Below, piece by piece: positions 51,178-59,514 of a stretch of 64,000 nt of DNA. The stretch is from Streptomyces seoulensis (GTDB lineage Bacteria; Actinomycetota; Actinomycetes; Streptomycetales; Streptomycetaceae). A model generated the notes under the pieces. It was not told where the DNA came from and made no database searches. It saw nothing but the letters and a program-made list of their open reading frames with translations. The translations under genes were made by a program, and so were the position numbers. The stretch covers positions 3,819,001 through 3,883,000 of the forward strand of contig NZ_AP025667.1 in NCBI RefSeq assembly GCF_022846655.1. The letters are read 5' to 3'. Numbering within the stretch: the stretch's first letter is position 1; each line of letters opens with the position of its first letter.

Positions 51178-53304
51178 ATGAATCCCGTACGCCGACCGGT
51201 CCGCTGGCTGGTCCCCCTCGTCCTCGTACTCGTCTGGCTCGGCCTGGGCGGAGCCTTCGGCTCCTACGCGGGCAAGCTCGGCGAGGTCTCGACCAACGAC
51301 CAGACCGCGTTCCTGCCGCGCAGCGCGGAGTCCACGAAGGCCGTCGCCCTGCAGAAGACGTTCGACCGGCGGGAGACCCTGCCGGCCGTGGTGGTCTGGA
51401 CGGGCGAGGACGGCGGCCGGATCACCCCGGCCCAGCGTGAGGCCGCCACCCGGGCGCTGGCATCGCTCGCCGGCACCGAGGGCGTGGTGGGCAGGCCCTC
51501 CCCCGCCCTCCCGTCCAAGGACGGCTCCGCGCTGGAGGGCGTCGTCCCGCTCAGCCCCGAGCTGGGCAAACGCGTCACCGAGGTGGTGCAGCGGGTCGAA
51601 CGGGAAGCGGCGGGCGTCGACGGCACGCGCGCCCAGGTCGCCGGGCCCGCCGCCACACAGGCCGACCTGACGGACGCGTTCGGCGGCATCGACGGCATCC
51701 TGCTGGGCGTGGCGCTGGCGGCGGTGCTGGTCATCCTGCTGCTGGTGTACCGCAGTGTGCTGCTGCCGTTCGTCGTCATCCTCAGCTCGGTGTTCGCGCT
51801 CGGCATCGCCTGCGCCATCGTCTACGTCCTCGCCGACCACGGGGTCGTACGGGTGGACGGGCAGGTGCAGGGCATCCTGTCGATCCTGGTGATCGGCGCG
51901 GCCACCGACTACGCCCTGCTGCTGACGGCCCGGTTCCGCGAGGAGCTGGCGCGCGGTGCCCAGCGGGCGGAGGCCGCCTGGGGCGCGCTGCGCGGTTCGT
52001 TCGGCGCGATCACCGCCAGCGCGGCCACCGTGGCGCTGGGCCTGCTCGCCCTGCTGCTCAGCGATCTGACGAACAACCGCGCGCTGGGCCCGGTGGGCGC
52101 GATCGGCATCGGGTGCGCGGTGCTGGCGACGCTCACCTTCCTGCCGGCGGTGCTCGCCCTGCTGGGCCACGCCGCGTTCTGGCCGGCCAAGCCCCGCCCG
52201 GCCGACGCGGCGACGGGCGGCCACGGCATCTGGCGCCGGGTGGCGCACCTGGTCGACGGCAGCCCCCGGAAGGTGTGGGTGGCGACCTGTGTCGTGCTCG
52301 TCGTGGGGGCGGCCTTCTTCCCTGCGCTCAAGTCCAAGGGTGTCCCGCTGGACGAGCTCTTCGTCAACGACGCCCCGTCCGTCTCCGCGCAGCAGACGCT
52401 CGGGAAGCACTTCCCCGGCGGCTCCGGGCAGCCCGTGGTCGTCATCGCGGACGCGGACCGGCGTGCCGAGGTGACCGCGGCCGCGGGGAAGACGCCCGGC
52501 GTCGCCTCGGCGGCGGCGCTGAGCGCGACCGGCAAGCCCGGAGGTGCGCCTCGAGTGGTGGACGGCCGGGTGCGGATCGACGCCACCCTGACCGACGCCC
52601 CCGACAGCGACGCGGCCAAGGAGACCGTGCAACGGCTGCGCGACCGGCTGCACACGCTCGATCCCGGCTCGCTGGTGGGCGGCTACACCGCTCAGCAGTA
52701 CGACACCCAGCGCACCGCCGAGCACGACCGGAACCTGATCGTCCCGGTGGTCCTGCTGATCATCCTGGTGATCCTCGTCGCGCTGCTGCGCTGCCTGCTG
52801 CTGCCGGTGCTGCTGGTGGCGACGGTCGCGCTCAACTACCTGGCCACGCTGGGCATCGCGGGCCTGGTCTTCCGGCACGGGTTCGGCTTCTCCGGCACGG
52901 ACGCGTCGGTACCGCTGTACGGGTTCGTGTTCCTGGTCGCGCTCGGGGTGGACTACAACATCTTCCTGATGTCCCGCGTCCGCGAGGAGACGGTGCGCCA
53001 CGGCACGCGGGAGGGCATCCTGCGCGGCCTGATCGCGACGGGCGGCGTCATCACCTCGGCCGGCGTCGTCCTCGCGGCGACCTTCGCCGCGCTGATCGTG
53101 ATCCCCCTGGCGTTCCTCGTCCAGATCGCCTTCATCGTCGCCTTCGGCGTCCTGGTGGACACGCTCGTCGTCCGCTCCCTCCTGGTCCCGGCCCTGGTCC
53201 GCGACATCGGCCCGGCGGTGTGGTGGCCCAGCCGACTGGCCCGCGAGGAACGCTCCGCCCAGGAGCCGGAGTTCAGCGAGACCACCGCGGAACAGAGGCA
53301 GTAG
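51178..53304 (+). CDS. MMPL-family transporter
   Basis: RND-superfamily transporter of the MMPL type, 708 residues, with about 12 membrane helices in two halves. The first periplasmic domain follows the first helix (30-165). Motifs ILVIGAATDYALLLTARFRE (about 236-255) and GVDYNIFLMSRVREE in the second half carry the proton-relay Asp-Tyr pairs. Such proteins export lipids or drugs; in Streptomyces small MMPLs are often drug-efflux-like. GGGGAGCGA directly before the ATG at 51178. Probably controlled by the divergent MarR. Confidence 0.93.
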   Translation: MNPVRRPVRWLVPLVLVLVWLGLGGAFGSYAGKLGEVSTNDQTAFLPRSAESTKAVALQKTFDRRETLPAVVVWTGEDGGRITPAQREAATRALASLAGTEGVVGRPSPALPSKDGSALEGVVPLSPELGKRVTEVVQRVEREAAGVDGTRAQVAGPAATQADLTDAFGGIDGILLGVALAAVLVILLLVYRSVLLPFVVILSSVFALGIACAIVYVLADHGVVRVDGQVQGILSILVIGAATDYALLLTARFREELARGAQRAEAAWGALRGSFGAITASAATVALGLLALLLSDLTNNRALGPVGAIGIGCAVLATLTFLPAVLALLGHAAFWPAKPRPADAATGGHGIWRRVAHLVDGSPRKVWVATCVVLVVGAAFFPALKSKGVPLDELFVNDAPSVSAQQTLGKHFPGGSGQPVVVIADADRRAEVTAAAGKTPGVASAAALSATGKPGGAPRVVDGRVRIDATLTDAPDSDAAKETVQRLRDRLHTLDPGSLVGGYTAQQYDTQRTAEHDRNLIVPVVLLIILVILVALLRCLLLPVLLVATVALNYLATLGIAGLVFRHGFGFSGTDASVPLYGFVFLVALGVDYNIFLMSRVREETVRHGTREGILRGLIATGGVITSAGVVLAATFAALIVIPLAFLVQIAFIVAFGVLVDTLVVRSLLVPALVRDIGPAVWWPSRLAREERSAQEPEFSETTAEQRQ

Positions 53305-53330
53305 CCCTCTTCGGGGCAGCCGCCGCCCGC

Positions 53331-53870
53331 TCAGTGCTCGGTCATCAGGGCACGGCGGGCGGCGGCCAGGAAGAGGAATCCCTGCCGGGTCCTGGCGGCT
53401 TCGGCCGCCCTGAACTCCCTTTCGCAGGCGACCGGATCGGCCGGGCCCGCCGAGCGCACGCACTCGTACCACGCGGTCCCGGCGCGGTCCATGCGCCAGA
53501 TGGCCTCACGGAGCGACTGGACCACCTCGGCCATCTCGTTGGGTCCCGCCATGCTCACCGCGTCGGCGGTCTTGGTGAAGGTGACCCAGCCGTGCTGCGC
53601 CTCGGTCGCGTACTGCTCGCGCTGTTCGGGTGAACTACTCTCCGCAAGCAGGCAGTTCACCAACTTCCACCAGTCGGCGGTCACGTGCTTGGACGTCTCG
53701 ATGCAGGCGAGGTACGCCTCGCGCCGGGTCTGCTCCAGCCGCGTCTCCCGGTCGATCGACCACTGCCGCCGCTGCTGCCCGTTCTGGCCGAGCAGTGCGA
53801 TCAGTCCGGTGCCCGCACCGCCCAGCACCCCCACCGCAGCACCGATCACTCCCGCGAGCCCCGCGTCCAT
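53331..53870 (-). CDS. Hypothetical protein with N-terminal membrane segment
   Basis: A 179-residue protein. Residues 5-28 are hydrophobic and glycine-rich (VIGAAVGVLGGAGTGLIALLG), then comes a long helical soluble region beginning QQRRQWSIDRETRLEQTRRE, with three Cys. It resembles Streptomyces proteins with one anchor and a coiled-coil-like domain. No catalytic motif is visible. It is convergent with the MMPL gene and probably a stand-alone gene. Confidence 0.8.
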   Translation of the reverse strand: MDAGLAGVIGAAVGVLGGAGTGLIALLGQNGQQRRQWSIDRETRLEQTRREAYLACIETSKHVTADWWKLVNCLLAESSSPEQREQYATEAQHGWVTFTKTADAVSMAGPNEMAEVVQSLREAIWRMDRAGTAWYECVRSAGPADPVACEREFRAAEAARTRQGFLFLAAARRALMTEH

Positions 53871-53903
53871 CCGGCCACGGTAGCGGGGGCCGGGCGGCCG
53901 GGG

Positions 53904-54287
53904 CTATGCCGGATCCAGGCGCCTGCGCAGGAGGCAGAACTCGTTGCCCTCCGGGTCGGCCAGGACGTGCCAGTCCTCGGCGCCGGTCTGGCCGACGTCG
54001 ACGGGACGGGCGCCGAGTGCGAGCAGCCGCTCCAGCTCGGCGTCCTGGTCGCGGTCGGTGGGGTTGACGTCGATGTGCAGCCGGAGCTTGCCGGGGCGGG
54101 GGTCGGTGCTGGGGCTGAGGACGAGAGTGGGCTGCGGACCTCCGAACCCGGCGCCGGGCGGTCCGATCTCGATGCTGCCGTCGTCCTCGCGGCCGAGTTC
54201 CACGTAACCCAGTACGTCGCTCCAGAACGCGGCGAGCCGCTCGGGATCGGCGGCGTCGACGACCAGCTCACTGATGCGGCATGCCAT
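53904..54287 (-). CDS. VOC/glyoxalase-like protein
   Basis: Vicinal-oxygen-chelate fold protein of 127 residues, formed of two beta-alpha-beta-beta-beta modules. LVVDAADPERLAAFWSDVLG opens module 1; KLRLHIDVNPTDRDQDAE and the C-terminal WHVLADPEGNEFCLL mark module 2. The metal-binding His/Glu set is only partly recognisable, as is common in the glyoxalase_6 group. Substrate unknown. The ATG at 54287 is chosen because the family starts right there; the longer frame is a read-through. Confidence 0.88.
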   Translation of the reverse strand: MACRISELVVDAADPERLAAFWSDVLGYVELGREDDGSIEIGPPGAGFGGPQPTLVLSPSTDPRPGKLRLHIDVNPTDRDQDAELERLLALGARPVDVGQTGAEDWHVLADPEGNEFCLLRRRLDPA

Positions 54288-54365
54288 GCGGGCAGTGTAC
54301 GGAGAACGGGCGAATCCGGTGCGGCGTGGGCGACCCGAGCGTGCCGCACCGGGGAGCCTTCCGGC

Positions 54366-54698
54366 ATGACCCTCACCGCACACATCGACACCACGCGCCC
54401 GGTGGCCACGCTCATCAACGTGTTCACCGTCGCCCCGGACCGCCAGGTCGAGCTGATCGACCTCCTCTCCCGCGCCACGGAGGAGACGATGAAGCACCGG
54501 CCGGGCTTCATCAGCGCCAACTTCCACGCCTCCCTGGACGGCGAGAGCGTCATCAACTACGCCCAGTGGGAGACCGAGGAGCACTACCGCGCGATGCTGG
54601 CCGACCCCGAGGCCAGGGTGCACATGGACAAGGCGGCGACCATCGCCACCGCCGTCCGGCCCCGGCTGTTCCGGGTGGAGTCGGTCCACGCGAGCTGA
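54366..54698 (+). CDS. Antibiotic biosynthesis monooxygenase (ABM) domain protein
   Basis: Dimeric ferredoxin-like ABM-family protein of 110 residues. ATLINVFTVAPDRQVELIDL, PGFISANFHASLDGESVINY and WETEEHYRAMLADPEARVHM are the typical strand-helix sequence. Such proteins are cofactor-free quinol oxygenases or haem-degrading relatives, but many are uncharacterised. GGAG precedes the ATG at 54366. It is divergent from the VOC gene. Confidence 0.9.
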   Translation: MTLTAHIDTTRPVATLINVFTVAPDRQVELIDLLSRATEETMKHRPGFISANFHASLDGESVINYAQWETEEHYRAMLADPEARVHMDKAATIATAVRPRLFRVESVHAS

Positions 54699-54839
54699 GC
54701 CGGGAAGCCACTCGTCCACCGGCGCCCCGGCCCGCTCCGTGGCGGCCCGGCTCGCCGGCGGCAGGCCGGGCAGGCCCGAGCCTCAGGTCCTCCTCAAGTC
54801 CCTTGGCAGCGCCACGACATGCCCGGCACGATCGACCGC

Positions 54840-55175
54840 ATGACTGGGATCACGGGACTGACCGGAGGCCGGGCCTTCGTGTTGCCGCTCAAGGACTCGG
54901 ACGCGATTCTGGCGGCCGTCCGACGGGCGTTGGCGGATGCGCCGGCACAGGAGCGGCCGGGGCTGGAGCGGGCCGTCGCGCTCGTGGAGTCCACCGCCGC
55001 CGCGTCCGAGGACGAGCTGTGCGCCCGCTGGGTCCGGGCCCGGCTGGCCGACACCGGCTTCACCGGTGACATCGCCTCGATGGCCGCCCTGAGGGCACTG
55101 CGCAAGGCCGAGCGGAGCCTCGGCCTGCTGACGGCGGTGGAACTCCAGAAGAAGGCGGTGGCTCACCCGGAGTGA
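54840..55175 (+). CDS. Hypothetical protein, helical
   Basis: About 111 residues, mainly helical, Ala/Arg/Leu-rich, with SIMPLE segments SDAILAAVRRALADA and MAALRALRKAERSLGLLTAV. A start at 54819 (Met-Pro-Gly-Thr) is equally possible; neither has a convincing ribosome binding site. Third-position GC is coding-like. It overlaps the convergent enoyl-CoA hydratase gene by 13 bases at the 3' ends. No function assigned. Confidence 0.65.
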   Translation: MTGITGLTGGRAFVLPLKDSDAILAAVRRALADAPAQERPGLERAVALVESTAAASEDELCARWVRARLADTGFTGDIASMAALRALRKAERSLGLLTAVELQKKAVAHPE

Positions 55176-56221
55176 GGGACGGCCCCCAGTCCCAGCTCGC
55201 GCTCGCCCAGCGGAGCGAAGAACCGCTCCACGTCGGAGACCTCCGCCAGAGTGGCGGGCGACCAGCGCGGGGAGCGGTCCTTGTCGATGATCTGGGCCCG
55301 GACGCCCTCGACCAGGTCGGGGGCGGTCAGGGCCGCGCAGGAGACCCGGTACTCCTGGTCGAGGACCGCCTCCAGTGAGCCGAGCCGCCCGGCCCGCCGG
55401 AGGGAGGCCAGGGTGATCTTCAGGGCGGTGGGGGACCTGGTCAGCAGGGTGTCGGCGGCCGCCTTCGCCTCGGGCGAGCCGTGCTCCCGCAGCCGGGCGA
55501 TGATCTCCTCGACCGTGTCGGCGGCGTAGCAGGGGTCGATCCACTCCCGCTGGGCCGCCAGCCCGCCGTCCGGGGCCGGACGGCCATGGCGGGCGAGCGC
55601 TTCCTCCACGGGGAGTGCGGCGAGTTCGGCCACCAGGTCCGGGAGCGCGGCGGACGGTACGTAGTGGTCGGCCAGTCCGCACAGCAGCGCGTCCCCCGCG
55701 CCGAACTGCGCGCCGGTGAGCGCGAGGTGGGTGCCCAGTTCGCCCGGTGCCCGTGACAGGAGGTAGGTGCCGCCCACGTCCGGGACGAAGCCGATGCCGG
55801 TCTCGGGCATGGCGATCCGGGACCGCTCGGTGACGATCCGGACGCTTCCGTGCGCGGAGATGCCGACACCGCCGCCCATGACGATCCCGTCCATCACGGC
55901 GACGTACGGCTTGGGATAGCGGGCGATCCGGGCGTTGAGCAGGTACTCGTCCCGCCAGAACTCCGCCGAGGCGGTGCCGTCGCCGTCGCGGGCGTCGTCG
56001 TGGACGGCACGGATGTCACCACCCGCGCACAGCCCCCGCTCCCCCGCCCCCGTGACGACCACGGTCCTCACCGTCGGATCCCGCTCCCACTCGGTGAGCG
56101 CTTCGCCGATGAGCCCGACCATGGCGTGGTTCAGGGCGTTGAGTGCCTTGGGGCGGTTGAGCGTGAGGTAGGCGGCCCGGCCGATGGTGTGCACCAGTAC
56201 GGGTGCCTCGGCGCCGGTCAT
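55163..56221 (-). CDS. Enoyl-CoA hydratase/isomerase family protein (3-hydroxyisobutyryl-CoA hydrolase-like)
   Basis: Crotonase-fold protein of 352 residues; this length, longer than the usual 260, fits the 3-hydroxyisobutyryl-CoA hydrolase group of valine breakdown. AYLTLNRPKALNALNHAM, the oxyanion loops RGLCAGGDIRAVHDD and DGIVMGGGVGISAHG, and the catalytic region MPETGIGFVPDVGGTYLLSR are clear. GGAGG seven bases before the ATG at 56221 fixes the start. It overlaps, by ATGA, the last codons of a decayed acyl-CoA dehydrogenase gene; the intact ancestor was probably an isobutyryl-CoA dehydrogenase-hydrolase operon. Confidence 0.92.
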   Translation of the reverse strand: MTGAEAPVLVHTIGRAAYLTLNRPKALNALNHAMVGLIGEALTEWERDPTVRTVVVTGAGERGLCAGGDIRAVHDDARDGDGTASAEFWRDEYLLNARIARYPKPYVAVMDGIVMGGGVGISAHGSVRIVTERSRIAMPETGIGFVPDVGGTYLLSRAPGELGTHLALTGAQFGAGDALLCGLADHYVPSAALPDLVAELAALPVEEALARHGRPAPDGGLAAQREWIDPCYAADTVEEIIARLREHGSPEAKAAADTLLTRSPTALKITLASLRRAGRLGSLEAVLDQEYRVSCAALTAPDLVEGVRAQIIDKDRSPRWSPATLAEVSDVERFFAPLGERELGLGAVPHSG

Positions 56222-56289
56222 CCGATCGCCTCCAGCGGGCCGTGGGCCACGATGACGCGCATGATCTCGTTCGTTCCTTCCGGGTCCGG
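56218..56289 (-). pseudogene. 3' remnant of an acyl-CoA dehydrogenase gene
   Basis: Twenty-three codons and a TGA read PDPEGTNEIMRVIVAHGPLE followed by AIG. EGTNEIMRVIVA is the nearly invariant C-terminal helix of acyl-CoA dehydrogenases. Upstream of about 56290 the frame is lost and the DNA belongs to the promoter region of the divergent TPR gene. The stop shares ATGA with the hydratase start, as in an operon, so most of the dehydrogenase gene has been deleted. Confidence 0.85.
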
Positions 56290-56403
56290 TGGACAAGCGG
56301 GACACCGACGATCTTGCCTCCGCGGGAGCCTCCCGCGACACCCCCAACTTTGGTGGAATATTCAACAACCCCGAGGTGCTGTACCCACCGAAGGAGGTCT
56401 CAG

Positions 56404-56751
56404 GTGGACATCGAGTACTACGACCACGGCACCGCCGCCGAGCGCTGGGAGCGGGCGGGGATGTTCTTCGACGCCAAGGAGTACGCCAACGCCGCGCGCG
56501 TGCTCACCGGGCTGGTCGAGGAGGTCCCGGAGCAGACCGCGCCCCGGCTGCTGCTGGCCCGCGCCTACTACCACTCCGCCCAGCTCGGCCGCGCGGAGGC
56601 CGAACTGCGGATCATCGTGGAGCGGGACCCGGTGGAGCACTACGCCCGGCTGATGCTGGGCCGCACGCTGGAGCGCCAGTCCCGTACCGAGGAGGCCGCA
56701 CCACATCTGCGGATCGCCGCCGCCCTCGCGGGCGACTTCCCGCAGGAGTGA
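56404..56751 (+). CDS. TPR-repeat protein
   Basis: Small tetratricopeptide protein of 115 residues with about three helical hairpins: WERAGMFFDAKEYANAARVL, PRLLLARAYYHSAQLGRAEA and YARLMLGRTLERQSRTEEAA. TPR proteins mediate protein-protein contacts. The GTG at 56404 is set by AAGGAGG eight bases upstream. It stands between the hydratase gene (divergent) and the peptide deformylase gene (same strand, 96 bases on); no partner is evident. Confidence 0.88.
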   Translation: MDIEYYDHGTAAERWERAGMFFDAKEYANAARVLTGLVEEVPEQTAPRLLLARAYYHSAQLGRAEAELRIIVERDPVEHYARLMLGRTLERQSRTEEAAPHLRIAAALAGDFPQE

Positions 56752-56847
56752 GCGCGTCGGGGCGCGTCGCGTGAACGGCCGGTTTCGCACCGGGCGTTGG
56801 CGCGGCGCGCCCCTCGTTCGCGCAGGCCGGCGTGTCATCCTGGCGCG

Positions 56848-57516
56848 ATGACACCTGTCAGCGATCACGCTTCCCTGGCCGAGCGGGTGGCCGAACTCCT
56901 GGCCGCGGGCGGCCCGTTGCCCATCGTCGCGGCCGGGCACCCGGTACTGCGCCACCCGGCCGAGCCCTACGAAGGCCAGCTCGGGCCCGACCTGTTCGCC
57001 CGCTTCACGCAGGCGCTGCGCGACACCATGCACGCGGCGCCCGGCGTCGGCCTCGCCGCGCCGCAGGTCGGGGTGGGACTGCGGATCGCCGTGATCGAGG
57101 ACCCGGCTCCGGTGCCGGAGGAGATCGCGGTGGCCCGGGGCCGGGTGCCGCTGCCGTTCCGGGTACTGGTCAACCCCTCGTACGAGCCGGAGGGCACCGA
57201 GGGCGCGTCCTTCTTCGAGGGGTGCCTGAGCGTGCCCGGCTGGCAGGCCGTGGTGACCCGGCACGCGCGGGTGCGGCTGCGCGGTCAGGACGAGCTGGGC
57301 CGGGAGCTGGACGAGGTGGTCGCCGGGTGGCCCGCCCGGATCGTGCAGCACGAGACGGACCACCTGGACGGCACCCTGTACCTCGACCGCGCCGAACTCC
57401 GCTCGCTGTCGACCAACGAGGCCGTGGCGGCCCGCTGGGCACAGCCGTCACCGGAGGCGGCGGCCGAGGCGCTGGGCTTCGAACTCCCTCAGAAGGGGAC
57501 TCAGTTGTCCCGGTAA
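56848..57516 (+). CDS. def: Peptide deformylase
   Basis: Metalloenzyme of 222 residues that removes the formyl group from nascent protein N-termini. All three motifs are intact: GVGLAAPQVG at 66-75, EGCLSVP at 124-130 with the metal-binding Cys, and QHETDHLDG at 167-175 with both metal His and the catalytic Glu. An N-terminal extension of about 25 residues and a C-terminal tail are common in Streptomyces accessory deformylases. The ATG at 56848 has only a weak ribosome binding site. Its 3' end overlaps the convergent disulfide oxidoreductase gene by 16 bases. Probably one of several deformylase genes in this genome. Confidence 0.95.
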   Translation: MTPVSDHASLAERVAELLAAGGPLPIVAAGHPVLRHPAEPYEGQLGPDLFARFTQALRDTMHAAPGVGLAAPQVGVGLRIAVIEDPAPVPEEIAVARGRVPLPFRVLVNPSYEPEGTEGASFFEGCLSVPGWQAVVTRHARVRLRGQDELGRELDEVVAGWPARIVQHETDHLDGTLYLDRAELRSLSTNEAVAARWAQPSPEAAAEALGFELPQKGTQLSR

Positions 57517-58931
57517 GCCTCCAGCAGCCGCAGCCACACCTCGCTGAGCGTCGGGAACGGCGGCACCACGTGCCACAGCCGGTCCAGGGGCACCCGCCCG
57601 GCGACGGCGACGGTCGCCGAGTGGACGAGCTCACCCACACCCGGCCCGACGAAGGTGACCCCGCGCAGGATCTCCTCGTCCAGGTCGACGACCATGCGGG
57701 CCCGCCCCTTGTAGCCGTCCCCGTACAGGCTCGCCCCCGCGACCGAGCCGAAGTCGACGTCGACCGCGCGGACCCGGTGCCCGGCCTGCTCGGCCTCCGC
57801 GAGGGACATCCCCACGGCGGCGGCCTCGGGGTCGGTGAAGACGACCTGGGGTACGGCGTAGTGGTCGGCGGTGGCCGCGTGGGCGCCCCACGGGGCGTCG
57901 TCCAGCGGGGTGTCGGAGGCGCGGGCGGCGATGGCGGCGCCCGCGATCCGGGCCTGGTACTTGCCCTGGTGGGTGAGGAGCGCCCGGTGGTTGACGTCGC
58001 CGACCGCGTACAGCCAGTCGGTGCCGGGGACCTGGAGGGTGTCGTCCACTTCCAGCCAGGAGCCGGGTTCGAGGCCGACCGTGTCGAGGCCGATGTCGTC
58101 GCTCTGCGGGGCGCGGCCGGTGGCGAACAGGATCTCGTCGGCCTCGATGCGCTCGCCGGTGCCGGTGACGGCCACAACGGTGCCGTTCTCGCGGGCGACG
58201 GACTCGACGGAAGTGCCGGTGCGCACGTCCACGCCCGCCTCGGTGAGCGACCGGGCGACCAGTTCCCCGGCGAACGGTTCCATGCGGCTGAGCAGGCCCT
58301 TGCCCCGGACCAGCAGGGTCACGTGCGAGCCGAGCGCCTGCCAGGCGGTGGCCATCTCGGTGGCGACGACCCCGCCGCCGACCACGATCAGCCGGTCGGG
58401 CACCGCCTGCGCGCTATTCGCCTCCCGGCTGGTCCAGGGCCGTACTTCGTCGAGTCCGGGCAGGTCGGGGAGCTGGGCGCGGGTGCCGGTGGCGACGACG
58501 ACCGCCTGCCGTGCGGTGAGGGTGGTGACCGTGCCGTCCTCGGCGGTGACCGTGACCGTGCGGGGTCCGGCGAGGCGGCCGTGGCCCCGGTAGAGGGCGA
58601 CCCCGGCACCGTCCAGCCACGCGGCCTGGCCGTCGTCCTTCCAGTGCGAGGCGAAGTCGTTCCGGCGGGCGAGCACCGCCTCGGCGTCGAGGGGGCCCTG
58701 GTTCGCGGGGGCGAGACCGGGCAGGCGGCGGGCGTCGGCCTGGGCGATGACCGGCCTGAGCAGCGCCTTGCTGGGCATGCAGGCCCAGTACGAGCACTCA
58801 CCGCCCACCAGTTCGCTCTCCACGATCGCCGTGCTGAGCCCGGCCGCGTGGGTCCGGTCGGCGGCGTTCTCCCCCACGGGCCCGGCCCCGAGCACCACGA
58901 CGTCGTACGCGATGGTTTCCGTTTCCGTCAT
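57501..58931 (-). CDS. Pyridine nucleotide-disulfide oxidoreductase
   Basis: Flavoprotein of 476 residues of the dihydrolipoamide dehydrogenase/mercuric reductase superfamily. FAD fold GAGPVG at 15-20; redox site GGECSYWACMPSK with Cys46 and Cys51, four residues apart as in this family; NAD(P) fold VVGGGVVATEMA; second FAD site LYAVGDV; and a C-terminal interface domain. The C-terminal His-x-x-x-x-Glu of lipoamide dehydrogenase is not obvious, so the natural substrate is unknown. It is divergent from a thioredoxin gene, which suggests a redox-stress role. Start at the ATG at 58931. Confidence 0.92.
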   Translation of the reverse strand: MTETETIAYDVVVLGAGPVGENAADRTHAAGLSTAIVESELVGGECSYWACMPSKALLRPVIAQADARRLPGLAPANQGPLDAEAVLARRNDFASHWKDDGQAAWLDGAGVALYRGHGRLAGPRTVTVTAEDGTVTTLTARQAVVVATGTRAQLPDLPGLDEVRPWTSREANSAQAVPDRLIVVGGGVVATEMATAWQALGSHVTLLVRGKGLLSRMEPFAGELVARSLTEAGVDVRTGTSVESVARENGTVVAVTGTGERIEADEILFATGRAPQSDDIGLDTVGLEPGSWLEVDDTLQVPGTDWLYAVGDVNHRALLTHQGKYQARIAGAAIAARASDTPLDDAPWGAHAATADHYAVPQVVFTDPEAAAVGMSLAEAEQAGHRVRAVDVDFGSVAGASLYGDGYKGRARMVVDLDEEILRGVTFVGPGVGELVHSATVAVAGRVPLDRLWHVVPPFPTLSEVWLRLLEAYRDN

Positions 58932-59056
58932 GCGGCCAGTGTGGTGGGTGGGCGGCGTGGGGGCCACACACGTGGGTGGGGCGCGGGAATGCCGAAAGGT
59001 TTCCTTGAGGGGAAGCTGTAGAGGACCGAAGTAGGGAAGACGGGGCGGGACAGCCC

Positions 59057-59082
59057 GGAATAGGCACCGTGGCGGGCATGTT
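59057..59082 (+). promoter_or_regulatory. SigR-type promoter of the thioredoxin gene
   Basis: GGAAT at 59057-59061 and GTT at 59080-59082, separated by exactly 18 bases, match the GGAAT-N18-GTT consensus of Streptomyces SigR, the thiol-oxidative-stress sigma factor. It lies 45 bases before the thioredoxin start codon. Confidence 0.85.
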
Positions 59083-59126
59083 TCCGCCGGTGGCACAACC
59101 TCCACACCAGGAAGAGGGACCACACC

Positions 59127-59513
59127 ATGACCAGCACCGTGGAGCTGACCAAGGAGAACTTCGACCAGACGGTGGCGGAGAACAAGTTCGTCCTCATCGA
59201 CTTCTGGGCGGACTGGTGCGGGCCGTGCAAGCAGTTCGCGCCGGTGTACGAGAAGGCCGCCGAGGCCAACCCGGACCTGGTGTTCGCCAAGGTCGACACC
59301 GAGGCCCAGCCGGAGCTGGCGCAGGCGTTCGGCATCCAGTCGATCCCGACGCTGATGATCGTCCGCGACCAGGTGGCGATCTTCGCCCAGCCGGGCGCGC
59401 TGCCCGAGCCCGCGCTGACGGACGTCATCGACCAGGCCCGGAAGCTGGACATGGACGAGGTCCGCAAGGACATCGCGGCCCAGGAGGGTCAGGGGCAGCA
59501 GCCGGGCGAGTGA
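59127..59513 (+). CDS. Thioredoxin
   Basis: Thioredoxin of 128 residues with the active site WCGPC at 30-34 and the cis-Pro loop SIPTLMI. It reduces protein disulfides with electrons from thioredoxin reductase, which is not encoded here. A C-terminal extension of about 20 polar residues (KDIAAQEGQGQQPGE) goes beyond the core fold. GAAGAGGG lies about 11 bases before the ATG. The SigR-type promoter upstream implies induction by disulfide stress. As I remember, S. coelicolor trxC (SCO0885) sits in a similar neighbourhood. Confidence 0.95.
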   Translation: MTSTVELTKENFDQTVAENKFVLIDFWADWCGPCKQFAPVYEKAAEANPDLVFAKVDTEAQPELAQAFGIQSIPTLMIVRDQVAIFAQPGALPEPALTDVIDQARKLDMDEVRKDIAAQEGQGQQPGE

Positions 59514-59514
59514 G

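Noticed and set aside
51085..53472. Minus-strand open frame of 795 codons opposite the MMPL gene
   Set aside because: Charged, His/Gln-rich nonsense typical of antisense frames; the plus strand encodes a clear transporter.
58986..59010. GGAAT near 58986 as a second SigR promoter
   Set aside because: No GTT occurs 18 bases downstream; the site at 59057 fits exactly.
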